DNA of 64,000 nt from Styela clava. Taxonomy: Eukaryota > Chordata > Ascidiacea > Stolidobranchia > Styelidae. Positions within the stretch are counted from its first letter, which is position 1, and the number at the start of each line of letters is the position of its first letter. The position numbers and the translations under genes are program-made. Where the stretch lies: NCBI RefSeq assembly GCF_964204865.1, contig NC_135252.1, positions 15,273,383-15,337,382 of the forward strand. The letters run 5' to 3'. Of the stretch, positions 43,241 to 54,019 are shown in pieces. Below the pieces are notes generated by a model. The model searched no databases, had not been told where the DNA came from, and was given only the letters and a program-made list of their open reading frames with translations.

Positions 43241-46049
43241 TTTTTTCAGACAGATCTGTATTATACTGTAATACTAAAAATACAGTCTATAGCACTGAAT
43301 AAATATAAATCAAATCACAGTAAACAATAAGTACAAAAAATATATGGGTATATTGCATTAGTAAATTAGACAGTTTTTTAAATATTCATAAAACGATACT
43401 TACTACAGAAAGCCATTGCATTGGGTTTTAATTTTAAGATATTCAAACATTTTCAGTTTCATCCAATACAGTTAAAAATGGCTGCATAAAAATTCTAGGC
43501 ATCATATTTATAAAAAAGGATAAAAAATAAAGTTTTCCAGTGTACAGTACTAAAAATGAGTTATTATTCATTGTCTCAATATCTAAATTCTTAATAATAC
43601 AGTACTAAAATATTAGGCCTAATAAGCTAAAGAAGATAACACGTCTCTCCATCCAACACCTATCACAACACTGGCTACATCCCGAGTGTTAACCTATAAT
43701 ATACCGTTAACAATAGTTACGTAGATTCCATTAGTCAAATAAATCATAGACATTCAAATTTGCTTTATCAAACACTTTGTCATGAAGCACAATGAAAAGT
43801 TGTGCAATTTTACAATAAAGTATAAAACCTAAAATTTGATAAATCACATTCTTGAAATCTATCCGTATTCTATTGAAAACGCACAATGCCATTACCCACT
43901 TATTGCTGCAACCTTATTACAGCCTTTATGCTTAATAACGACAACACCTTGTGACAACATACATATTATGCACATAGATAAGTACTAAGTACACAAAACT
44001 GTCATTGAAGAGAACGAGAAATAAGCTATCCAAAATTGTCAATTATTACCAAACATAGTTTATACCATTGCTTTATCTTGTGAAGAAGATATAACACTCA
44101 ACAAAAATTTTTGATATTTTGTTCATTAGTTACTGTACGCATTACAGGAATGCAACATAATCATTATACAGAGAAGTATTTTACCCACTAACATGCTTCG
44201 AATATTAAGTCAATAGGTAAAACTATACTATATAATAAGCCAACGGTGAAAGGCCCAATGTATTTAAACCTTATAACCATGATTCCATTTATTCTGGAAT
44301 ACTTGTGTCATCCTGACTCAGCATCTTTAGGAAAGTTGCTTACCTTTGACGAATGAACTTCAATGGGGGAAGCTATACCATATAATAAGCCATTGCTGAA
44401 AGGTCAAATGTACTTACTCCCAATATCCAATTGCTTCATTTATTCCCAGAATACTTATGTCAGCATGACTCAGCATATTTCAGGAAATTTGCTTACCTTT
44501 ATTAATAGAAGAATTGCTACCACTAGTATCTCTTCATGTAACTTTCCATTTGGTACAGATGACAGGACAGCAGCATTCCTTCTTACTAATTTTTTTTCTA
44601 AGGAGAAAAAGCACCACATTCTTTGAGTTTGGCAATTTTCCTTGAATTTTGACAATATTTTCTGAAATAGGCACTTTGCAAAAACGCACGAAATATAAAA
44701 TTTGAAACATATTAATTCATGAAGTTCTATCTATGCATATAAAAAATAACAAAAATTGCATATTGAAGAAATAAAATAATAGCAAAATATATTGAATGCA
44801 ATATCACATAAAAAGAAATTTTATTATTGATAGCAGCAGAACCATGATTTCTCTTTAATGGTTGAAGACTTTAAAATTCTTCTTCTTCACTTCATTACGG
44901 CATCCTCAGTCTAGGAGTTGATTAACTTCAAATGTTAGTGTCCATAATTTACTCATCTTCATACAAGCTTCTTAGGGCAAACATCTTTATACCTGTGGTA
45001 GTGTTTGCTTATGAATAGCAATTTACAAATTGCTCAATAGTTTGTGTGTGTTTTCATATGTCATGCAACAATATCTGTATCAATCATAGCAAATAAGCCG
45101 TGGACTTGCATTCCATAAATTACCACCACAGGTATTTGAAGCAAGATATTCAGAGCCCAAAGAATGATTGCAAGTCACAAAATTCCGCATCCAATCTTCT
45201 CCTGAAATATGTTCAAGATTACTTCGTCATTATTTCAGATGTCGATAGATTCGATTCCACCTCAAAGAACTAGGTATTCTCAATGATACAATATTCTAAA
45301 TACAACTCTAAAAATGAATTGCGAATGCATTACAATTGTCCATTCATTTATCACAAGCAATAATATACCACCACCAATCACCTCTATAAACATGTTATCA
45401 AAAATAATTGTAAATGCATTTCAACAAATGAAGCACAATAAATTTTGAAAACCAGAAATAAGATCGGTCTAAATCTTGAAATGGAATAACATAAATGTAG
45501 TATAAAATATGTGTCAAACTAATTCATCATCAAATTTTTGGAAACAAGAATTTTGTACAATTTCTCCATTTAAAGACAACTAGACATTGGCCCAAAACTT
45601 AATTCAAATTCAGAAAAGTTTTCAAAACAGTTCCTAAAATCTGTCATTTATGTGGTGAAAAATTCCATAATTTAGCAAAAAAAAATAGGAATGCGACAGT
45701 TTTGCTGTTTACAAAATCAATTTAGAATACGGACAGCAGAGAAATACAAAAAAAACCATACACAAATGTCTACACATTGCCTATATACCAAGTAATCAAG
45801 ATTGTAGATAGCCAGATGAGAAAAAATGATTATTATTGCTTTTCTAATTTAAAAGACAAGACTATTGACAGCCATCTTTTTGTAATGGATTATTTGGTAT
45901 AACCCACCTTGAATCGATATAAAATTCTGAAACTCACACACGCACAGCAGTGGTTAGACCAACTCGAATAACAAATGTTACAAAAAGGATGGCGCATAGA
46001 TGCCTCCCTCGAATGAAGAAACCATAGTATCACATGATTGTTCTTGGAT
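43241..46049. other. Intergenic between ALDH and CHTOP
   Basis: No supported gene. Contains a 150-bp tandem duplication (44215-44512) and one copy of the segment also found in an ALDH intron (44655-44815). The two minus-strand genes are arranged head to tail: CHTOP lies upstream and its 3' UTR should lie in 45500-46049. Confidence 0.5.
44215..44512. repeat. Tandem duplication, unit about 150 bp, two copies
   Basis: Copy 1 (from 44223, CTATACTATATAATAAGCCA) and copy 2 (from 44373, CTATACCATATAATAAGCCA) share TGAAAGG, ATTTATT, GAATACTT, GTCA, TGACTCAGCAT, AGGAAA and TTGCTTACCTTT in the same order, with moderate divergence. Confidence 0.75.
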
Positions 46050-46667
46050 TCAATTGTTTATTTCGGCCATGTAGCTGTCCAACTCAGCATTCATTGCACC
46101 TTTTGTTTTAGTCATATAACTGTCAAGTTGTTCATCAAGTTTGTCTTTGTCTGCAGGTTCTCGTCGATTAGCTCCACCTCTTCCTTGACGACCTCCCCGA
46201 CCTCTGCCACGACTTATGCCACGCCCTCTACCTCTCATACCCGTTCCACGCCCTCTACCAGTTCTCGTAGGACGAATAAATCCACGTCTTCCTGGATTGC
46301 GGCCTCTATTTAACGAATTGCCGCGAGGACTGGGAAACCCTCCACGACCACGACCACCTCGAACGAACTGTCCACGGCTTTGAAACCTTCCGCCTCTTAT
46401 TCCCCGTCTTCCTCGTGCTGGAGGACTTCCTAATCTGTCACGAATCGACACCGGCTTATTATCAAGCGCAGCAGCAACTGCTGGCCGTCTTTCCATTTGT
46501 TGTGCGAGTCGACGATTCTTTTCACTTGCCATTCTCTCATTGGACATTTGAGCTCGCACAGTTTGGGAAGTTGTTCGTTGTGTTTTCATGATCGTAGAAA
46601 AACGGTCATTAAGACTGACCTTGGTTGAGCTTTTGAGAACGATTTTGGCAGGTGGGTTGGACGCCAT
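46050..46667 (-). CDS. CHTOP: Chromatin target of PRMT1 (CHTOP) homologue, intronless
   Basis: A single open frame of 205 codons. CHTOP is a nuclear RNA-binding protein methylated by PRMT1 that works with the TREX mRNA-export complex. The N-terminus (KIVLKSSTKVSLNDRFSTIM) and NRRLAQQMERRPAVAAAL match the conserved N-terminal region. The middle, roughly residues 83-168, is dense in RG/RGG (substrate for arginine methylation). The C-terminus has two LDSYM motifs (LDEQLDSYMTKTKGAMNAEL), the FOP-duplication signature. It is somewhat shorter than the vertebrate protein. No intron interrupts it. No genomic poly(A) tract follows, so a retrocopy origin is not shown. The Met is at the conserved start. 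Confidence 0.93.
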   Translation of the reverse strand: MASNPPAKIVLKSSTKVSLNDRFSTIMKTQRTTSQTVRAQMSNERMASEKNRRLAQQMERRPAVAAALDNKPVSIRDRLGSPPARGRRGIRGGRFQSRGQFVRGGRGRGGFPSPRGNSLNRGRNPGRRGFIRPTRTGRGRGTGMRGRGRGISRGRGRGGRQGRGGANRREPADKDKLDEQLDSYMTKTKGAMNAELDSYMAEINN

Positions 46668-47421
46668 TCTACTTCTGGAGTATACGCCAAAAATAACTGG
46701 ATAATAAGTAACAAAACTCTAATCGTCACTAAACTATCTCATTCCAAGCGGGTCAATAATTCAACTTTAAATCTTACAGTACACACAATTCTGCAAAATA
46801 TTGAGAAAATAAATCTTGTCCAAGTAAATACACAATAATATCTGGCAATGAATAAAATTAGTATAATAATTAGGCTATATATATATATAAACAAATCTTC
46901 TGCAAAAAATAGAGCGAAATTTTTTCATTTTTTGCCGCTATTCTAAGCAAGGCTCCATTTTTTCGATTATTTTGATTAGGCCAGATTCGTTTCCCAGAAC
47001 AATTTTGCAATATTGGTATCAGTAATTATAAGTCCGTAAGTGGCTGAAATTATTTGAGATTTAATGAGATTCCCAATGATTCCATGATTATAATGCAAAC
47101 TTAGCAAAGAAAACAATGTGGTAATTTTATGAATAAATCAATGACATCTGCAAACATGATGTCATCACTGCTGACTTTTCTAATTCATTAATCAATGTAT
47201 GCCAAAATCACTCTCATTTGATTATACTTGCACTTGCTCTCGGAGAGCCCGTAAAAGTGACAGACATCAAACATGGTAATCTCAGCCGACATATTCAGAA
47301 TAAGTAGACGATGAAACCTCACAACGAAATCTCATTAATGCACAATTTTCGCGTTTTTCATCTCTACTATAAAAGTAACATCTGAACATATAATAATCAT
47401 TGGTGCCAACTTACTGGCAAT
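46668..47421. other. Intergenic upstream of CHTOP
   Basis: This should hold the CHTOP promoter. AT-rich with no clear core element and no supported gene. Confidence 0.45.
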
Positions 47422-48236
47422 AGGGTGGCGTAGCCAGTCTGCGGTCGATTTCATTCAAACCGCTATGAAACAAAAACCAATATTTCTAACCTGGTAATTT
47501 TTTCACAGTAGGTGCATGGGCATTTCTTCTACACGCTAAACCTCGAATTAACTTTCTACGACCAAAGTACGACACTCTGAAGACCTATTTGCGACCGAAC
47601 GACCAGTTTGCGACCACAAATTTCAAGCCTTGAACATCATTTCTGCTGCGTCGAGACTAGGGCATACGCAGCCATGCGTGAAAAAAATTAGCTTCTAATT
47701 GCATTTCTGACCGTCATATATTTTAAGAACAAGGTTATTTCGAACAAAACTCGTCAAATTATAAATAAAGCACCGCATTACAGCAATCAAACAAACAAAA
47801 ACACGGTGGTCGCGAATTGGTCGACAATGCTATTATCGACGTATTGGAAATGCGCACCCTCCTATTCCCCCTCCTTTGAATGTGGAAACGTAAAACTTTA
47901 AAGATGGTTGAAAGAAACAGAACTCTACCCACCTGCCAAGTTTCATCTTTTTATCTCTTATATTTGTATGGATTTTCAAGCTTTTTCAAAGGGACAATGG
48001 GTAGTTGGCGACATGGAAAAAGGGTCCGTTTTTTTTCCTCGGTCGGGTTTTCGGTAGTAACTTTTTTGTTTGTGGCCGCATTTTAGTGTAATTTCGCAGA
48101 GCTACGAGGGATACGGTAAGTGGACGATAACGCGTGAGAAATATCGTCTCGGTTCGTTAATTTTTTCGACATTAATTTAATCGATGAAGTTGATGGTCGC
48201 AAATAGGTCTTGGCCGCAAAGTGGGTAAGCCACCCT
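47422..48236. mobile_element. Inverted-repeat element, about 815 bp
   Basis: The left end AGGGTGGCGTAGCCAGTCTG and the reverse complement of the right end, AGGGTGGCTTACCCACTTTG, match at most positions and are both followed by CGG. Interior words TTTGCGACC/GGTCGCAAA occur several times near both ends. No transposase and no clear target duplication, so the exact borders and superfamily are open. Confidence 0.55.
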
Positions 48237-48598
48237 CTATTCCAATTACCATACTCCATTTTACATAGACAATTTTTAGCGGCCTACGATTTCTCTCGAA
48301 AAAATGATGTGAACCAAAAGCAAGGCATTAAATGTTATAACATTATTTGTGATAAATTTCGATCAAATATTATTAGTTTACTATTAAAATGTATAATGCG
48401 AGTCCTAATTTAGCATATCAGTATCTCTCTATCTAGGGATCACATGAATTTCGAACAATTCTAGAATTTTATTGTCCTGCTGTCCTGAGGAATGCCTGTT
48501 AGGTATCAAATAAAAACCAATGCTCAGGTAATTTCCAATAAATACCAAGACAGTAATATGTTTGAAATTTTGCTTAAATTTCAATCCAGCAATGTCTG

Positions 48599-50094
48599 GG
48601 GTCTAGTATAGTTTGGTACCACAAGTACTTCCAGTGGGCGTAGCATAACGAATTTTGCATATGTTATTCCTAACCCCCACCTGACTATGCCATCCAAAAA
48701 TTACGTCACCACGACCCAGACTGGATTCCATGGCAGGTGCACGCCCGAGGGCGCTAGCGCTCCGCAAAAATGCACGCGAGCGAAAACAATTTTGCACGCC
48801 GAAAATTTGCAATTGCTCACCAATGTAAATCGGTTTAAATGGTTTTAAAGTCAATAATCCAGTAATATAAAGATGCCAAAATATTATAACTCCACAATTG
48901 TCGACAAATACCAGCTTGCAAGATTTGGTCTGATCGAAATATTGCGAAGCAAAAAGACCATGGACCTTTCCCCAACCTTTGAACCGCGAAAAATTCCTCT
49001 CACGTCCTTTTTTGCATCTTGCTGATTGGCCAATGTCACGAAGTAAACAAGGAAGTCGATGCTCGGGGAAAGGTCCATATCGTGTTGAATGATAGGAAAT
49101 ATGAATCCCGTGAGAATAGTTATGGACGAAAAGATCGCCTCCGCACCAATGGCCAAGTACGGCTCTGATTCAGCGTATTTTTCATACAATAATTTTACAC
49201 GAATGTACTGAACAGTACCGGTATTTAAAGTTGCTCAAACACTCCCAAAATTAGTGACAAAGTATGAAAATAATGTTTGGGGTCAAAGGTCAAACGTCCA
49301 TTTTGCTCTAATTTGACGTATTTTTTATCCATTAATTCTACGTAAATACACTACCAAAATTAATGACAAAGTATGTCCATTTTGCTCTGGTTCAACGTAT
49401 TTTTTATCCAATAATTTTACACGGATGTACTGAACAGTACCGGTATCCAAAGTCGCACAAACACTCTCAAAATTAGCGACAAACTGTAGAAATAATGTTT
49501 GGGGTCAAAGGTCAAACGTCCATTTTTTCTGTGATTCAACGTATTTTTTATCCGATACCGGTAATTTTACGCGGATGTATTGAGAGGTATCTGATGTCAA
49601 AGTCAGTTGCACGCGAGTGCAGTTGTTTTGCACGTCGTGAGCTATAATTGCACGCCAGGAATTCTTATTTGCACGCGGGAATTTCTGATTGCACGCCCGA
49701 TTTCTCGTTCAAAAAGGCCATGAAATCCAGACTGGACCACGACGTCATCATCACGTCATACTCATAGGGCTTGTCAAAGTATAATTACGATCGCCCAAAA
49801 TGGCATCTGCGCCGCTGATAACGAACTCGCTAACGCCGGCGATCTCTCTGGTATCGGGATCGTTGTGACGAAAAAACGAGAGAAATAGCTTGCTCGATTT
49901 CGGATGATCGTCTGCGCGTTTTGGACTACCTTCCGCATACTTTGGTGGGCCTTATTACGCCACTGTGACGTCGAAATGACGTAATTTTTCGGTGACGTAG
50001 CCAGGTAGGGGTTACTGGGTTAGGATTGACATATGCAAAAATAGTTGAGCCAGGCCAACTAGAAGTGCATGTGGTACTAAACTATACCAGACCC
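48599..50094. mobile_element. Non-autonomous DNA transposon, 1,496 bp, long TIRs, 8-bp TSD
   Basis: The left end GGGTCTAGTATAGTTTGGTA and the reverse complement of the right end GGGTCTGGTATAGTTTAGTA start imperfect inverted repeats of roughly 120 bp that also share GCATATGT, CCTAACCC and AAAAATTACGTCA. Both flanks are AATGTCTG (48591-48598 and 50095-50102), a perfect 8-bp duplication. The inside holds an internal repeat array (49171-49600) and many GCACGC words. No transposase-like frame was recognised. The 8-bp duplication fits hAT, P-like or Mutator-like mechanisms; the GGGTCT terminus does not decide between them. Confidence 0.88.
49171..49600. repeat. Internal tandem repeat of the 1.5-kb element
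   Basis: Units anchored on CAACGTATTTTTTATCC start near 49172, 49315, 49394 and 49538. Full units are about 144 bp and include TGTACTGAACAGTACCGGTA and TTTGGGGTCAAAGGTCAAAC. The second unit is shortened to about 79 bp. TACCGGTA words recur. Confidence 0.75.
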
Positions 50095-50102
50095 AATGTC
50101 TG

Positions 50103-51083
50103 AATGTGGTGGCACGATCTTCACATTTGAATAACAATAAAAACAGAAAAATAGAACTGTAGAATGGGATTCAGCATTCTCAATTCAAGTATTCTAGAAT
50201 AGAAAATTATTCTACATCCCTACACTCACTCAATCCAACACTTGCCACCTACCTATCCATGTAATCTCAACAAAATTTCCTTCAAATGGCTCCAGGCTGG
50301 TCCACCCGTCTGAGATTGAACCATAGACAGATAGAAGTAGACTATTTAAATTTTATATTTGCCAATGGCCGAATACTACCGGTACTGTACTAGGTGTGGT
50401 ATAATAAAAAATTATCTTAGTTTACTCATATCTTCACATTTCATATTTTTGTTTTAACTATACTGGCATCGCCCCCGAGGTAAATAATCCTAAAAATGGT
50501 GTGAGTACTGTTGAACATTTTAAGCATCAGAGCTTTCGAATTTCAAAGTGACTACGGTACCGGTATTTGTCGAATTTGCAGCACGAGCGCTAGCATTGCG
50601 GATATCCCCAACCCTTGACCCTATAATATTTTCCAATATTGAAATATTTAGAGAGAGATTTTTTTTTCCGACCAAAACCAAAATAGAATAGCAGTCATCT
50701 TATAATAAAAATAATAACAAGTGATAAATTAGTTTGGTATAGACAGGAGGGAGTGATACGACCAAAAGGCCATCAAAGTCAACCCCCCCCCCCTCCAAGT
50801 CAAGCTATTGTTTAAGGTTTACAATTTCAGATGACTAAATATTAAGGTAGAACATTCTATAGTTTAAATTATATTCACAAAATGGAAGAATAAAATAGGT
50901 GAGGAGTATGCTAGAGCGAATCATTCATATTTGTGTTTGTGGAGAGGGGTTTCAAAATTTAAGACATTCCAAAGGGTCTCCACATTCAAACAGGGATTTC
51001 ACAGATACCATGTTTCACCAAAAATAAGACCTAGCGCGAATTTTGAAGATGATTTTAGTACAAGCCATCCCTATAAAATAAGA
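50103..51083. other. Intergenic, no gene seen
   Basis: AT-rich sequence with a poly-C tract (about 50785-50793, CCCCCCCCC) and scattered TACCGGTA words. No supported gene. Confidence 0.5.
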
Positions 51084-51655
51084 CCTAGTCAACAACGTAA
51101 ATTTTTTTTTGACATTGTCGATAGCTAGCAAGAAATCTCTCCTACACGTTTTAATTGATAATCTATGTTTTGCAGTTATTTTGAACAAAAACGTGTTATT
51201 GGACACGTTTAGTGGCCATAACGATCGTTTCAAAATTTTGTTGTCATTGTTATTTTCTTTCGTCATTATCATTAAAAATCGCTTTTCTCTTCTCCTAGTC
51301 AACAACGTGAATTTTTTTTGACATTGTCGATAGCTAGCAAGAAATCTCTCCTACAAGTTTTAATTGATAATCTATGTTTTGCAGTTATTTTGAACAAAAA
51401 CGTGTTATTGCACACGTTTAGTGGCCATAACGATCGTTTCAAAATTTTGTTGTTTTTGTTATTTTCTTTCGTCATTATCATTAAAAAAGCGCTTTTCTCT
51501 TCGAATACTGGGCCAATTGCTTAGAAATTTTCAGTGGTTAAAGATAAAATTTCTCTCCAGAAGGCTATTACTTTTTTTTCGCTATGACGTCATCAAAATT
51601 ATTGCCATTGGGTGGCGTGTCCATATATTTGAGCATAGCCCTCTTGTTTATAAGT
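51084..51655 (+). repeat. R1 element partly duplicated in tandem (210-bp unit)
   Basis: The unit CTAGTCAACAACGT...TCTCTT starts at 51084 and again at 51294. The two copies are nearly identical over about 200 bp, so the duplication is recent. Each contains the R1 head (ACGTGTTATTG, CACACGTTTAGTGGCCATAA, CGATCGTTTCAAAATTTTG). Only the second continues through the R1 tail to GTGTCCATATATTTGAGCAT, at about 51650. Confidence 0.8.
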
Positions 51656-54019
51656 AAATAGATAGCCTGTGAGTTTTCATATTTTAAAATCTCAGTCTTA
51701 TTTTTGGGGAAACATGGTAGTTACACTTAACGAATTCAAATAATTTATACCGCATATGTGATTACTTAAAATATACGGATGCCATCTATCGGATGTTTCC
51801 CCGAGCATCGTTTTCCTAGTTTATTTCCATAATAATGACCAATCAGCAATAAGTCAAGCATCGCTGTGAACATTATTTCGTTTTTGCGATTTTTCTCGTT
51901 ACTTTTCATTTTTCAGTCGTTTTTTCACAAATTAGTTATACATCAAATAATTTAATTGTCATTATGTCTTCCGAGGAGCTTTAGTTTAGTTGCAATGATC
52001 GAAAAGTAGTCCCAAAAACGCTAAGATGGACTAGGCTAAAATTAGCTATCAATACCTGTAAGCGGCACGTGGTTGAATATTTTTAATAAATATGGAGATT
52101 TCAAACACTTAAATCAGTTTGTAAGTGCCAATTCAACACTCACAAAAAACGCTCTCAAAATAAGCATAAAAGGGTCGGGACTCGGGGTGGTTCAAATCAT
52201 GGCACGCGAGCCAAAATTTAAATCTTTTCCTAATCCCGGTGTCGGGAATGATATTTGGTAAAATAACGGAAGGTTGTATCCAGGGGCGGAGCCAGGATTT
52301 TCAAAAGGAGAGGGGGGGTCAAAATCGGAAATTTCCAGTGCCGTCTGTAACAGTCATCACGATCACGCGCTCGTTAATAGAGCCGCCTTTTCAGCGTATA
52401 ATGAATTTTCTGTTGCGTAAAAGATTCAATTCATGACCACTACGAGATTCTATATATATATATATTAATTTAAATGTGTCCAACGTAAGTAACGGTTGCG
52501 ACTTCTTCCGTCAAAAAAAAAACATCACTATTATATATTAATTTAATTGTGTTCAACGTAACTCGCGGTTGCGACTTCTAACGTCAAAATAAAAACATTT
52601 CTGCAGTTAAATACCACGGCGATAAGCTGCCTGGTGTATTTAATTTTGATACGTATTTTTGCAATCTTGCGAACCCGTTATCGTCGCTAGTAAAATCTCG
52701 ATATCTAATATAAAATCCCGTTTAGTACAATTTTACTTCATACAATGAAAATATATATAAAGTATACCAGTAAATCAAAACTACAAATTCACCACCGCGA
52801 AATCCACGCCGAACAGTCGCCGCGATTCCGCCACTTGTTAAAAGAGCCGACTTTTCCAACAAAAATGATTTTTCTCGGTGCAAAGTAATCAATCCATGCT
52901 ACCGATACGATAATATTTAAAACGTTCTGCTTTATTAATTTAATTGTTTCCAATTTAACTTGCGGTTGCGTCGACATAACAACTCTAAAACACCACGGCA
53001 ATCCGCGGAAACAAAAATGTGTGGTAAGCTGCCCGATTGATTATTGTTTTGATACGTATTTTTTCTATTTTGCGAATTCGACAAATTTGAGATGTACTGA
53101 CTCCGTCAAATTGCAATGCTGCCACTCCGATTATTTTTAAAAATAAAATCTTTCGAAAATCCGTAAATTTGATGTAAAATTTCACGGAGTGAAATGTATT
53201 TCAGTAAAATAAAAATTGATCGATATGTTTTAGATTGATTATATTATACATCATCACAAACCGGGAAAAATCGTGTTTCCAACCTTGTTCAATGATAAAA
53301 CGAAAATTTTCTACGAGAATGTTAAATTAATGGATAAAAAGGCAAATTCCTCCCACAATTAACCGTGTTTCTATTTTAGTAGCGGCATGTTTCTAAACGG
53401 CGACCAAACATAATGTGTGACTACGGCACACGAAATTTTGCGATTTTCAATGCCTAGAAAAGCGTTTTTAGACTGTCGCGGAACTTAACAAAACTTATAT
53501 TGTTCAATTGTTTACGGTTTTATTTTCAGTATTTTATATTGCCGCTTTTCAATCAAAAAATTTAGATCGTGGATTTACTCCTTCATTTGTCTTTAGAACC
53601 TCGCCGCCGATAAACGTCTAAAAACTCTCACCGAATTCACCATTTTGTGCGAGTACAAAAATAAAATAAGTTATCATGTTTATCGTGACACAAATTTGTG
53701 ATTTAGAAAGAATAAACACCAATGTAGAGACGATTACGGCCTAAATAACACGCTGATGAAAACAATCGGCGTTCTTAGCAGAAGACAATTGCACGCGTTA
53801 TTGCCGGCTTTTTCAGTTTTCACAATTCCGTGCGAGTACAAAAATAAAACAACTGTCATTGTTACCGTGGCACAAATTTTGGGAAATTTGTGATTCCATG
53901 TCGGGTATGAAATTAGTTAGCCAGTTTTTTGCTTCAGATGCATGAACTTGACAAAAACAAAATTTAAACTGCTCTATCATCTAATTCTAATGAATGGAGA
54001 TCTAATGATAGTCGAAAGG
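51656..54019. other. Repeat-rich intergenic region
   Basis: No supported gene. At 52279 GGGGCGGAGCCAGGATTTTC looks like the end of a common animal DNA transposon, but no partner end was found. Three copies of a sequence containing GTTCAACGTAACTCGCGGTT lie at 52470, 52535 and 52935. A further pair built on GTGCGAGTACAAAAATAAAA lies at about 53648 and 53832. Confidence 0.5.

Noticed and set aside
46038-46313. Plus-strand Ser/Thr-rich frame
   Set aside because: Antisense shadow of the RG-repeat region of CHTOP.
48603-49189. Minus-strand frames of 83 and 101 codons inside the 1.5-kb transposon
   Set aside because: No transposase motif (no DDE/RNase H, zinc finger or hAT dimerisation pattern) and the first lies largely in the inverted repeat.
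52279-52330. GGGGCGGAGCCAGGATTTTC, a typical DNA-transposon end
   Set aside because: No matching opposite terminus or target duplication could be found, so no element was delimited.
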